Below are positions 1 through 6,353 of a stretch of DNA of 11,363 nt, piece after piece; position 1 is the stretch's first letter; the number at the start of each line of letters is the position of its first letter. The notes below the pieces were generated by a model. That model saw only the letters and a program-made list of their open reading frames with translations, had not been told where the DNA came from and searched no databases. The translations under genes and the position numbers were made by a program. This DNA comes from an uncultured Caryophanales bacterium (GTDB taxonomy: Bacteria; Bacillota_I; Bacilli_A; Izemoplasmatales; Hujiaoplasmataceae), in contig CALGNF010000099.1 of the NCBI GenBank assembly GCA_937958685.1, positions 1 through 11,363 on the forward strand, in the 5' to 3' direction.

Positions 1-50
1 GGCGACCACCGATATCTACACTCTTTCCCTACACGACGCTCTTCCGATCT
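1..50. other. Illumina P5/Read-1 adapter remnant (not genomic)
   Basis: These 50 bases match the Illumina universal P5 adapter and Read 1 primer, ending in GCTCTTCCGATCT at position 50. There is one difference from the canonical oligonucleotide, a T at position 13 where G is expected. The sequence is technical and should be trimmed. Real insert sequence begins at 51 and is already in frame inside the first gene. Confidence 0.98.
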
Positions 51-719
51 CAGACCTTGATGAACCAGTATGGAGTGATCCCTGGCAAGGAGATCATCAT
101 GGTCGGTAGCGGCAACATCGGTCTCATCGTGAGTTACCAGCTACTGCAGGCGGGCGTGAAAGTCAAGGCGCTTGTCGAAGCCGCGCCAACAATCGGCGGC
201 TATAAGGTCCACGCCGCCAAACTCCGGCGTCTCGGTGTGCCGATCCTGACATCGACAACAGTCAAGGCCGCGCTTGGGGAGAATGCGGTGGAGAAGGCCG
301 TCCTTGTATCCTTGGACGAAGACTGGAACGAGATTCCCGGCAGCGAACGGGAAATCTATGCGGACGCCATCTGCATCGCCGTTGGCTTGAGTCCGCTACA
401 TCAGCTTCTATCAATGGCGGAGATCGAGATGCGCTACATCCCCGAACTCGGCGGTTTGGTGCCGAAAATCTCCGATTCCCTCGAAACAAGCATGAAAGGC
501 GTCTTCGTGGCCGGTGATGTCACCGGTATTGAAGAGGCCTCCAGCGCCATGGTCGAAGGCGCTTTGGCCGGTCTGTCGGCCGCCCACAGCCTAGGTCAGA
601 CCCACCTTGACCATGAAAGCCTGGAGCAAGACTTCAAGAGCCAGCTGCAGTGTCTGCGATGCGGACCCTGCGGATTGAAAACCAGGGTCGGCAGTAAAAA
701 ACTCAAGGAGGGTTGCTAA
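51..719 (+). CDS. FAD/NAD(P)-binding oxidoreductase, proline dehydrogenase complex alpha-type subunit (5' truncated)
   Basis: This is the C-terminal 222 residues of a pyridine-nucleotide-disulfide-type flavoprotein, of the family that includes the alpha subunit of archaeal PDH1 proline dehydrogenase, HcnB and opine oxidase subunit A. The frame is open from the first insert base, and the ATG at 60 lies inside the conserved fold, so it is not the true start. An N-terminal part with the first FAD-binding Rossmann motif is missing. Visible are the second dinucleotide motif GSGNIG (fragment residues 19-24) and the C-terminal flavin motif GVFVAGDVTG. The tail carries an unusual CxxCxxC (fragment residues 201, 204, 207) and a terminal Cys. 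HcnB-like proteins often fuse a BFD-type domain at the C terminus; here that domain is a separate gene at 1194. The stop overlaps the next start (TAATG). In PDH1 this subunit is thought to pass electrons from the beta subunit towards NAD or another acceptor. The family is clear, and the substrate is inferred from the neighbours. Confidence 0.88.
   Translation, partial: QTLMNQYGVIPGKEIIMVGSGNIGLIVSYQLLQAGVKVKALVEAAPTIGGYKVHAAKLRRLGVPILTSTTVKAALGENAVEKAVLVSLDEDWNEIPGSEREIYADAICIAVGLSPLHQLLSMAEIEMRYIPELGGLVPKISDSLETSMKGVFVAGDVTGIEEASSAMVEGALAGLSAAHSLGQTHLDHESLEQDFKSQLQCLRCGPCGLKTRVGSKKLKEGC
705..711 (+). promoter_or_regulatory. Ribosome binding site for the ferredoxin subunit
   Basis: AAGGAGG lies seven bases before the ATG at 719. 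It fixes that start rather than the in-frame TTG at 713. It sits inside the end of the upstream gene, which indicates coupled translation. Confidence 0.85.
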
Positions 720-1201
720 TGTTGCTGAAAGACGGAATTCCCTCTATCGAACAAGTAAAAGACTGTTTTCCCGAGGAAGCGGCACTCACCAAGCCAAAAG
801 CAATCATTGAGTGCTACGAGGAGATTCCCTGCAATCCTTGCGAGACGAGTTGCCCCTTCAAGGCCATCACGATCGGGGCTGACATCAACAAAATACCCCA
901 AATCGATCACAATGTCTGCACCGGCTGCGGCATCTGCGTCCACAGTTGTCCCGGACTGGCGATCATGATCGCCCAAATCAAGGATGATCAGGCTATTTTC
1001 CGGATTCCCTACGAATTATTGCCGTTGCCGGTCGAAGGCGAGACTTGGGAAGGTGTCGATCGCTCCGGAGGGGTGATCTCCCCCGTCAAGATTCTCAAGG
1101 TCGACCAATCCAAGCGGCAGGATCGCACAGCCATCGTCCACGTTGCCATCGACAAGAAACTGCTCTACGACTTCATCACGATCAGGTGCCCCTATGAATG
1201 A
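719..1201 (+). CDS. Two-cluster ferredoxin-like subunit of the proline dehydrogenase-type complex
   Basis: This 160-residue protein contains two iron-sulfur binding regions. The second is a standard [4Fe-4S] motif, CxxCxxCxxxCP, at residues 67-78. The first is non-standard: C32, C38, C41 and C45 followed by Pro, spaced x5-x2-x3 and reading PCNPCETSCP. About 80 residues follow the second motif and contain no cysteines until near the C-terminal end. It should transfer electrons between the flavin subunits and an external acceptor. Its position between the alpha-type subunit and a BFD-like protein matches the ferredoxin-like small subunit (PdhF) of Thermococcales PDH1 operons. The ATG at 719 is chosen because AAGGAGG precedes it by seven bases. 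The start overlaps the previous stop by one base, and the end overlaps the next gene by eight bases. No signal peptide or membrane segment is visible, so it is probably cytoplasmic. Confidence 0.88.
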   Translation: MLLKDGIPSIEQVKDCFPEEAALTKPKAIIECYEEIPCNPCETSCPFKAITIGADINKIPQIDHNVCTGCGICVHSCPGLAIMIAQIKDDQAIFRIPYELLPLPVEGETWEGVDRSGGVISPVKILKVDQSKRQDRTAIVHVAIDKKLLYDFITIRCPYE

Positions 1202-1475
1202 CAAAGACATCCTTATCTGCAGATGCTCGGACGTGACACTTGCGGAAATCAGAAAGTGGCTCGCCGCCGGGTATACCTCCTTCGAAGATCTCAAGCGCCA
1301 ACTACGCGTCGGCATGGGCCCTTGTCAGGGTCAAACCTGCGCCGAACTGATCAGAAAGGAAATCGCAGCTTATTTGAAGGAAAGACCGGAAGCGGTGGCA
1401 ATTCACAAGACAAGGCCGCTGACGATCGGAGTCAAACTGAAGGCGATCGCCAAAGGTGAGCAAGATGAAAGCTGA
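1194..1475 (+). CDS. BFD-like [2Fe-2S]-binding subunit
   Basis: This 93-residue protein has the bacterioferritin-associated-ferredoxin-like fold signature: C9-x-C11 near the N terminus and GMGPCQGQTC with C44 and C49, the usual four ligands of one [2Fe-2S] cluster. The ATG at 1194 starts it at MNDKDILICRC; upstream in-frame codons lie within the ferredoxin gene and match nothing in the family. AGGTG at 1185-1189 is a weak ribosome site, so translation is probably coupled to the upstream gene, which it overlaps by eight bases. It overlaps the next gene by 11 bases. In PDH1-type proline dehydrogenases the corresponding small subunit is PdhX. In HcnB and opine oxidase A the same domain is fused to the flavoprotein. 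Its inferred role is relaying electrons within the complex. Confidence 0.9.
   Translation: MNDKDILICRCSDVTLAEIRKWLAAGYTSFEDLKRQLRVGMGPCQGQTCAELIRKEIAAYLKERPEAVAIHKTRPLTIGVKLKAIAKGEQDES
1453..1460 (+). promoter_or_regulatory. Ribosome binding site deciding the beta-subunit start
   Basis: AAGGTGAG is correctly spaced for the ATG at 1465. It contains the competing in-frame GTG at 1456, which would lack a close ribosome site of its own. The start at 1465 is therefore preferred. Confidence 0.65.
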
Positions 1476-2610
1476 CGTCCTGGTGATCGGCGCCGGCATC
1501 AGCGGGGCCAGCATCGCCTACAATCTGGCGGCCAAAGGCGTCCGCAACATCAAGGTCGTCGACAAGGCCTATCTGACAGCGGGGGCCACCGGACGCTGCG
1601 GCGCCGGTGTCCGGCAACAATGGGCGACCAAGGCCAATTGCATCATGGCGAAGCACTCCATCGAGTTTTTCGAGCAGGCCAAGGCAATCCTCGAATACCC
1701 CGGTGACATCGAGTTCAAACAGGAAGGCTACCTGATTTTGGCCACCACCGAGGCCGAAGACCGCCAATTCGGGAAGAATGTCGAATTGCAGAACGCCTTG
1801 GGCATCCCCGCCCGCAAACTGACAGTTCCCGAGGCGCTCGCGATCGTACCGCATCTCAACCGGGACGCTTTTTTGAGCGCCACCTACTGCAACACCGACG
1901 GTCATCTCAATCCCTTCAAGATGACCGATGCCTACTATCAGGCTGCGAAACGCCTTGGCGTGGAGTTTTTCTTCTTTGAGACTGTCGAAGCCATCGAACG
2001 CGAACAAGACCGCATCGTCAAGGTTGTGACCGACAAGCATGAATTTCTGACGAATGTCGTCGTCAATGCCGCGGGTGGCTATGCCCACGAGATCGGCAAA
2101 CTTGCCGGCATCGCTGTGCCCGTGTATTCGGAAAAGCATGAAATCCTCGTGACCGAACCGATCGAGAGGATCCAAGGACCGATGGTGATGTCCTTTTCCA
2201 AGAACATCTACTGCCAACAGGTGCCCCATGGCAGTTTCATCATGGGCCGTGGCGATCCTGAGGCTCCGCACGATCACGACATCACTTCATCATGGCGCTT
2301 CCTGGACGAAATGGCCAAAACGGTCTGCGAGATTCTCCCACGTGTGGGCGAACTGCGGGTGATCCGCCAATGGGCTGGACTCTACAACATGTCGCCCGAC
2401 AAGCAACCGATCATCAGTGAAGTCCCCGAGCTGCCGGGCTTCTATCTCGCCTGCGGGTTCAGCGGCCATGGATTCATGTTCGCGCCGATGACCGGCCTGC
2501 TCATTTCCGAACTCATCCTCAAACAGCCAACAACGCTGGCGATTGCCGATTATCACTTACACCGCTTCCAAGACATGCCCGTCATCGAGACGGAAAAATC
2601 CGTAGTCTAG
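1465..2610 (+). CDS. FAD-dependent oxidoreductase, DAO family, proline dehydrogenase-type beta subunit
   Basis: This 381-residue flavoprotein resembles sarcosine oxidase beta, HcnC and the PDH1 beta subunit. It starts with the FAD Rossmann motif GAGISG (residues 9-14), followed by the second flavin-contacting segment TGRCGAGVRQQW. Near the C terminus is GFSGHGFMFAPMTG, the conserved flavin-contacting loop. The length is normal for the family. This subunit should hold the active site that oxidises a cyclic or secondary amine. With an alpha-type subunit, ferredoxin and BFD protein upstream and a RocA-type dehydrogenase seven bases downstream, L-proline is the best substrate guess, giving 1-pyrroline-5-carboxylate. 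Alternatives in the same family are D-hydroxyproline, sarcosine and other N-substituted amino acids, and the sequence alone does not exclude them. It probably works in the cytoplasm or at the inner membrane face; no membrane segment is visible. Confidence 0.87.
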   Translation: MKADVLVIGAGISGASIAYNLAAKGVRNIKVVDKAYLTAGATGRCGAGVRQQWATKANCIMAKHSIEFFEQAKAILEYPGDIEFKQEGYLILATTEAEDRQFGKNVELQNALGIPARKLTVPEALAIVPHLNRDAFLSATYCNTDGHLNPFKMTDAYYQAAKRLGVEFFFFETVEAIEREQDRIVKVVTDKHEFLTNVVVNAAGGYAHEIGKLAGIAVPVYSEKHEILVTEPIERIQGPMVMSFSKNIYCQQVPHGSFIMGRGDPEAPHDHDITSSWRFLDEMAKTVCEILPRVGELRVIRQWAGLYNMSPDKQPIISEVPELPGFYLACGFSGHGFMFAPMTGLLISELILKQPTTLAIADYHLHRFQDMPVIETEKSVV

Positions 2611-2616
2611 AAAGGA
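2611..2616 (+). promoter_or_regulatory. Ribosome binding site, start choice ambiguous for rocA
   Basis: AAAGGA touches the ATG at 2617 directly, which is too close for normal use. It lies nine bases before an in-frame TTG at 2626, a good distance. Starting at TTG also gives an N terminus about as long as that of Bacillus RocA. The ATG is kept in the annotation, but the TTG is a serious alternative. Confidence 0.5.
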
Positions 2617-4182
2617 ATGATCAATTTGGCCATTTATCCCTATCAAACCGAACCGTTGACCGACTTCACGAAACCGCACAACCGCGAATGCTACCAACAA
2701 GCGCTGGCCGAGGTCGAGGCCGGCCTGGGTGAGACTTTGCCCCTGCTGATCGGCGCCAACCGCATCTTCACGAAAACGACCTATCAATCGCTCAATCCAG
2801 CCAACCATTCGCAGTTGATCGGGCAAATCTGCCAAGGCGGCATCAAGGAAGCTGACGAAGCCATGGAAGTGGCGCTTGCCACTTTCGAGTCATGGAAACG
2901 CACCGCTCCCGCAGTCAGGGCGGATGTTTTGTTCAAAGCTGCGGCGATCCTGAGGCGCGAACGCTTCCACTTCAACGCGCTGATGACGCTCGAAGCCGGC
3001 AAACCCTGGATCGAAGCCGACGCGGACACCGCCGAAGCCATTGATTTTCTCGAATATTACGGCCGGCAGATGCTGGCAATCACGCGCATCGACGATGTGG
3101 TGCTCAGCCGCAAAGACCTGGAGAGAAACGAATACCGCTATATCCCCTTGGGCGTCGGAGCGATCATCGCCCCTTGGAACTTCCCCTTGGCAATCTTGAC
3201 GGGAATGACATCGGCCGCCGTGGTCGCCGGCAACACCGTGATCATGAAACCCGCCATGACGACCCAAGTCATCGCCTATCGTTTCGTCGATGTTCTCAAG
3301 CGGGCGGGACTTCCCGACGGTGTCGTCAATTTTCTCCCCGGCCGGGGTTCGGAGATCGGCGATTATCTCGTCAAACATCCCAAAACCAGGTTCGTTTCCT
3401 TCACCGGCTCCAAAGAAGTCGGGATCAGCATCTATGAAAACGCCGCCAAAGTCAACAAAGGTCAGATCTGGCTGAAACGCGTCATCGCGGAAATGGGCGG
3501 CAAGGACGCGATCCTTGTCGACGACGGTTACGACCCCGACAAGGCCGCCGAAGCGATCGTGACCTCCGCCTTCGGGTTTTCAGGGCAAAAATGCAGCGCC
3601 TGCTCACGAGCGGTCGTCCACGAAGGCGTCTATGACGCCGTTGTGGCCAAAATATTGGAGAAAACCAAGAAAATCAAAGTCGGCGATCCCCGTCTCGACC
3701 ATACCGACATGGGTCCCGTCAACGACGGCAAGGCGTTCGACTCAATCATGAAATACATCGAGATCGGCAAGAGCGAAGGCCGGCTGGCCTTTGGCGGCAC
3801 GGCCGACAAGGAAAAGGGCTGGTTCATCAACCCGACCGTCTTTGTCGATGTCAGCCCAACCGCCAGGATCATGCAGGAGGAAATCTTCGGCCCCGTGGTC
3901 GCCATCTCCAAGGTCAAGACCTTCGAAGAGGGCCTTGATGTCGTCAACAACACCGAGTTCGGTCTGACCGGGTCCTGTCTGTCGAACAATCGGACGCATC
4001 TCGAGCTGGCGCGGGAGGATTTCCACGTCGGCAATCTCTACCTAAACCGCAAATGCACCGGCGCGATCGTCGGCTATCAGCCTTTCGGCGGTTTCAACAT
4101 GAGCGGCACGGATTCCAAGGCCGGCGGACCCGACTACCTCCTTCTCCACATGCAGGGAAAGACCGTCTGCGAAGCCTATTGA
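2617..4182 (+). CDS. rocA: 1-pyrroline-5-carboxylate / L-glutamate gamma-semialdehyde dehydrogenase (RocA type)
   Basis: This 521-residue aldehyde dehydrogenase oxidises glutamate-gamma-semialdehyde, the open form of pyrroline-5-carboxylate, to glutamate with NAD(P). Recognisable RocA-subfamily segments include [32 protein letters not shown] and [18 protein letters not shown] near the C terminus. Catalytic residues are present: Asn188 in APWNFPLA, Glu292 in IAEMGGKD and the nucleophile Cys326 in GQKCSACSR. The length is normal (RocA is about 515 residues). The ATG at 2617 is used here, but a TTG at 2626 has a better-placed ribosome site and would give a 518-residue protein. It follows the proline dehydrogenase-type genes after six bases, which completes a proline-to-glutamate route in one operon. 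No PutA-type fusion is present. Confidence 0.94.
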   Translation: MINLAIYPYQTEPLTDFTKPHNRECYQQALAEVEAGLGETLPLLIGANRIFTKTTYQSLNPANHSQLIGQICQGGIKEADEAMEVALATFESWKRTAPAVRADVLFKAAAILRRERFHFNALMTLEAGKPWIEADADTAEAIDFLEYYGRQMLAITRIDDVVLSRKDLERNEYRYIPLGVGAIIAPWNFPLAILTGMTSAAVVAGNTVIMKPAMTTQVIAYRFVDVLKRAGLPDGVVNFLPGRGSEIGDYLVKHPKTRFVSFTGSKEVGISIYENAAKVNKGQIWLKRVIAEMGGKDAILVDDGYDPDKAAEAIVTSAFGFSGQKCSACSRAVVHEGVYDAVVAKILEKTKKIKVGDPRLDHTDMGPVNDGKAFDSIMKYIEIGKSEGRLAFGGTADKEKGWFINPTVFVDVSPTARIMQEEIFGPVVAISKVKTFEEGLDVVNNTEFGLTGSCLSNNRTHLELAREDFHVGNLYLNRKCTGAIVGYQPFGGFNMSGTDSKAGGPDYLLLHMQGKTVCEAY

Positions 4183-4191
4183 GATCGAGAC

Positions 4192-5184
4192 ATGAACAAG
4201 CAAATTCTGCAGGATCTTTACCTGCGCAACCATCTTCCCCAATCTGAACTCGAGGAAGCCATCGGCTTCCTTTTGACTTTCGAGGACTATCTCGGCAAAC
4301 TTGGGAAGCCCGCCGACCTTGAGGGGCTTGACAGCGAGGATCTCGAAGGTTTCATCAGCCAGCTTGTCGCGACCCATACCAACACGCTTGCCCATTTCAT
4401 CGTCCTTTTGCGGTATTTCAAAGTGACAAAGCGCAACGACCTGATGATTATGCTTTATCGCTATCTGGGTGGTCTGGACGTGATCGAGAACATCACCGAG
4501 CGTCTGGAAAGACTGCATGGAAAAGCGATTTGCGAGGAAGTCCTCTTGGGATGGCAGAAGCCGCCGCTTGGCACCGCTCCCACCGCCATCACCGGAGCCA
4601 CCAAAGAACTGATGGACCGCTTGAATCGCCGGTTCACGGAATCGCAAGTCAAACTGATTCTCGCCGGCAACAATCACGGCATTCCCGACACTGCTTTCCT
4701 GGCGGACAAGACCGCGTATGAAGCCGCACCGACGCTTGCGGCTTTCCTTCGGGAAAAGCAGCAGGAACAAGTGAAAATACTGGAGGAACACGTGCGGGAC
4801 AACAAGATCTGGTTCGAGCAGACCATCACTCCCGCCGTCGTCGAGTATGTCCGCGACAACCAGGAAATCCTCTCGGCCGTCCTTGAGGATGAGGCGCTCT
4901 ACCTGACAAAAATTCCCTATGATCCCGACGGGTTCCTCCATGAGGCCGACCCGCAAAAAAAGCGCTATCTCGCCTGCCACTGTCCCTTTGCCAGGGAGGC
5001 GATTCGAAGCGGCCTTCCCGAAATCTCCCCGCTGTGGTGTTATTGCAGCGCCGGTTTCACCAAGCATCCCTACGAGCAGATTCTGGGTCAGAAACTCGAC
5101 ATCGAGATCCTGGAATCGGTCTTGGGCGGCTCCGACAGGTGCCGGTTCAAAATCCCGCTATCCGGCGTTGACTACAAAAAGTGA
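4192..5184 (+). CDS. Uncharacterised protein with C-terminal CxCP...CxC domain
   Basis: I do not recognise this 330-residue protein with certainty. The first roughly 110 residues look all-helical and recall, by eye only, the SAM-like core-binding domain of tyrosine recombinases; no recombinase catalytic domain follows. The middle (about 140-250) is helical and charged. The C-terminal part has two paired cysteine motifs, C262-H-C264-P and C283-Y-C285-S-A-G-F, and a further C317 in DRCRF. This arrangement could bind a metal, and it resembles small-molecule-binding V4R/ATC-hydrolase-like domains in clostridial proteins of unknown function. There is no signal peptide or membrane helix. It starts nine bases after rocA with only a weak GAGA-like ribosome site, so it is probably cotranscribed with the proline genes. 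A sensor, regulator or accessory role in proline oxidation is possible but is inferred from position alone. Confidence 0.75.
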   Translation: MNKQILQDLYLRNHLPQSELEEAIGFLLTFEDYLGKLGKPADLEGLDSEDLEGFISQLVATHTNTLAHFIVLLRYFKVTKRNDLMIMLYRYLGGLDVIENITERLERLHGKAICEEVLLGWQKPPLGTAPTAITGATKELMDRLNRRFTESQVKLILAGNNHGIPDTAFLADKTAYEAAPTLAAFLREKQQEQVKILEEHVRDNKIWFEQTITPAVVEYVRDNQEILSAVLEDEALYLTKIPYDPDGFLHEADPQKKRYLACHCPFAREAIRSGLPEISPLWCYCSAGFTKHPYEQILGQKLDIEILESVLGGSDRCRFKIPLSGVDYKK

Positions 5185-5189
5185 CCGAC

Positions 5190-5221
5190 CAATAACCCCG
5201 GGATTACTGGCAATAACGCCG
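5190..5221 (+). repeat. Direct repeat pair, operator candidate
   Basis: CAATAACCCCG (5190-5200) and CAATAACGCCG (5211-5221) match at ten of eleven positions. They are 21 bases apart, about two turns of the helix, so both would face the same side of the DNA. The second copy overlaps the proposed -35 region of the downstream promoter. This is what a tandem regulator-binding site looks like, but no regulator is identified. Confidence 0.45.
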
Positions 5222-5236
5222 CGCATGTGTTATCAT
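5208..5236 (+). promoter_or_regulatory. Putative extended -10 promoter
   Basis: TGtTATCAT (5228-5236) is a TGn extended -10 with five of six consensus bases. The -35 candidate TGGCAA (5208-5213), 17 bases upstream, is poor at three of six. Transcription would start near 5243 and leave a leader of about 20 bases. The extended -10 could compensate for the weak -35. Confidence 0.45.
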
Positions 5237-5245
5237 ATGCATATG
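5234..5245. repeat. 12-base perfect palindrome
   Basis: CATATGCATATG reads the same on both strands. It overlaps the end of the proposed -10 element and the expected transcription start. It is a possible binding site for a dimeric repressor, though short AT-rich palindromes also arise by chance. Confidence 0.4.
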
Positions 5246-5246
5246 G

Positions 5247-5256
5247 AAAGGGGAGA
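5247..5256 (+). promoter_or_regulatory. Ribosome binding site deciding the start at 5263
   Basis: AAAGGGGAGA ends six bases before the ATG at 5263. It excludes the longer reading from GTG 5227, whose codons would run through the promoter and palindrome. Confidence 0.7.
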
Positions 5257-5262
5257 TCCAAC

Positions 5263-5871
5263 ATGAAGAAACAAGTCATATCCGGCCTGTCCACCTATGA
5301 AATCACCGGCGAACAGCCAGACTTAAAACCCGAAAACCTGCTGACATATGTCATCGATATCCTCTGGAAAAACGGGATCGAACCCTTGTTTCCCCAAGTT
5401 GTCGCCGGGAGCCACAAACTGTTTCCCGGTGTCTTTGCGCTTTCCGGCGACTACCCGGAATATCCAAACTCGCTCATTGTCAAGGAGACCATGGCCAAGA
5501 TGCTTCCAACGCTGCTCGAAACCGACAAGGAACCTTTTCGCCTGACCTCAGCCGGCAAGCAAGCCGCCCGCGATGTCTCGGCCATCCTCATCAAAAACGT
5601 CAGGATCGCACCGATGAGCAAACCCAAACTCAATATCACCAATTCGACCTCGCAGAACTATGCCAGCCTGCAATTGTCAAAGGTATACAGCCAATACCTT
5701 CTGGACAAAGTCGTCGACTACCGCCTGTTGTGGGAGCATCTCGGCGCAGATCCACAAGCCGACCAGAAAGTCCTGAAAAAATACTTCAGGGAGATCAACA
5801 GCTATGCGAACATGATCGGCGACAAGTCGATCGGCCAATTCACCCAGGAAATCATCGATGCCATCGATTAA
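5263..5871 (+). CDS. Uncharacterised 202-residue protein
   Basis: I do not recognise this protein. Residues of roughly 20-100 read like helices and turns ending in PFRLTSAGKQAARDV, which by eye resembles the wing and last helix of a winged-helix domain. The rest is helical and ends in a charged region with many Lys, Asp and Tyr. There is no signal peptide, membrane segment or cysteine motif. The ATG at 5263 is chosen because a good ribosome site precedes it. The gene has its own promoter-like region and ends inside the next gene, with 14 bases of overlap, so it is tightly coupled to the Smr-domain protein. That pairing suggests a shared nucleic-acid-related role, but this is an inference from context. 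Confidence 0.75.
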   Translation: MKKQVISGLSTYEITGEQPDLKPENLLTYVIDILWKNGIEPLFPQVVAGSHKLFPGVFALSGDYPEYPNSLIVKETMAKMLPTLLETDKEPFRLTSAGKQAARDVSAILIKNVRIAPMSKPKLNITNSTSQNYASLQLSKVYSQYLLDKVVDYRLLWEHLGADPQADQKVLKKYFREINSYANMIGDKSIGQFTQEIIDAID

Positions 5872-6202
5872 GGCCTACGACATCAAATCCCATCTGCCGA
5901 GCTGCGCCGAGGCCGAAGCCGAACTGCGGCTCATCCTTCTCGCCAACCACGGCGGCGGGATCATCAAGATCATCCACGGCTACGGTTCGACAGGTCCGGG
6001 TGGCAAGATCAAGACGAGTGCGCACCGCCTGCTCGAAGCCGAACTGAAAGCCAAACGGATCGCCGGCTACATCCCCGGCGAAGCCACCGTCAAACTGATG
6101 GGGTATGACAACCTTATCCGCCAACATTATGCCGTCCTCAAACAGGACGCTGATTTTGCCAAAGGCAACGACGGGATCACATACGTCATTTTTCGCCATT
6201 AG
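5858..6202 (+). CDS. Stand-alone Smr-domain protein
   Basis: This 114-residue protein consists almost entirely of a domain like the Smr domain found at the C terminus of MutS2. Features seen are the N-terminal strand IKAYDIKSH, a helix rich in Glu and Ala, the central IKIIHGYGSTGPGG, which matches the family's HGxGxG loop, and a C-terminal strand ending TYVIFRH. The typical Smr motif near the start is DLHG; here the equivalent is DIKS, which lacks the histidine. Smr domains are known as nucleic-acid-binding domains, some with endonuclease activity on DNA or RNA. Whether this version cuts is open, given the changed first motif. It overlaps the preceding gene by 14 bases, starting with ATG in a different frame. 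A gap of 151 bases follows. Confidence 0.82.
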   Translation: MPSIKAYDIKSHLPSCAEAEAELRLILLANHGGGIIKIIHGYGSTGPGGKIKTSAHRLLEAELKAKRIAGYIPGEATVKLMGYDNLIRQHYAVLKQDADFAKGNDGITYVIFRH

Positions 6203-6264
6203 GCAGATAAACCATCACCAATATCCGCTCCTGGATTTTTCGTCCTTTGCCGGCGCTTTTTTCT

Positions 6265-6292
6265 TTGAATTTTTTTGGCTGCGTGGTATAAT
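6265..6292 (+). promoter_or_regulatory. Promoter of the leucine/branched-chain operon
   Basis: TATAAT (6287-6292) is a perfect -10 with an upstream TGn (6284-6286), an extended -10. The -35 candidate TTGAAT (6265-6270) matches four of six bases at 16-base spacing. A run of T just upstream could act as an UP-like element. Transcription should start near 6299. This would drive all genes from leucine dehydrogenase to ptb, since no further gap longer than 10 bases occurs. Confidence 0.72.
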
Positions 6293-6341
6293 GGTTAAGG
6301 TGAAAGCGTTTTCTATTTTTCGGAGACCGATTATATACTAT

Positions 6342-6347
6342 AGGAGG
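6342..6347 (+). promoter_or_regulatory. Ribosome binding site of leucine dehydrogenase
   Basis: AGGAGG with six bases to the ATG at 6354 is near ideal. It fixes the start against longer in-frame readings that run through the promoter. Confidence 0.88.
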
Positions 6348-6353
6348 ATTGAA

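Larger units (their letters stand above)
5185..5262 (+). other. 78-base intergenic region with promoter-like elements
   Basis: This is the first gap in the operon longer than ten bases. It holds a pair of near-identical 11-base direct repeats, a putative extended -10 promoter, a 12-base perfect palindrome and the ribosome site of the next gene. No convincing rho-independent terminator for the upstream operon is visible, only a CCCGGG palindrome without a T-tract. Confidence 0.7.
6203..6353 (+). other. 151-base intergenic region with promoter and leader of the leucine operon
   Basis: The first part (6203-6255) holds nothing I can name. T-tracts at 6257-6262 and 6270-6276 flank the -35 region. 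A promoter and a leader of about 55 bases follow. I see no strong stem before the T-tracts, so a terminator for the upstream module is not supported. The leader contains a small hairpin, TCGG-AGA-CCGA at 6320-6330, and the AT-rich TATACTATA just before the ribosome site. Confidence 0.6.

Noticed and set aside
51..719. Natural pseudogene at the left end
   Set aside because: The frame is open from the first insert base and the missing part lies beyond the adapter junction, so the truncation is technical.
1432..2277. Antisense open frame of 281 codons
   Set aside because: It is the mirror of the DAO-family beta subunit, which has clear motifs on the + strand. The antisense product resembles nothing.
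4192..4530. Integrase or mobile element
   Set aside because: Only a weak resemblance to a core-binding domain is seen. No catalytic Arg-His-Arg-Tyr domain, attachment site or terminal repeats are present.
4042..5067. Antisense open frame of 341 codons
   Set aside because: It lies opposite the end of rocA and most of the 330-residue gene, shows no family motif and lacks operon context. Codon bias of the + strand genes produces such long empty frames.
6249..6276. Possible rho-independent terminator (GCCGGC followed by T-tracts)
   Set aside because: GCCGGC cannot form a hairpin with a loop by itself, and no longer stem precedes the T-runs.
6281..6300. tRNA-like D-arm (GTGGTATAATGGTTAAG)
   Set aside because: No anticodon arm, GTTCGA-type T-loop or acceptor stem follows. 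The segment is better explained as an extended -10 promoter.
6105..6353. N-terminal extension of leucine dehydrogenase from an upstream ATG
   Set aside because: It would run through the Smr-like gene's end, the promoter and the ribosome site. Residues Lys68, Lys80 and Asp115 match Bacillus numbering only with the start at 6354.
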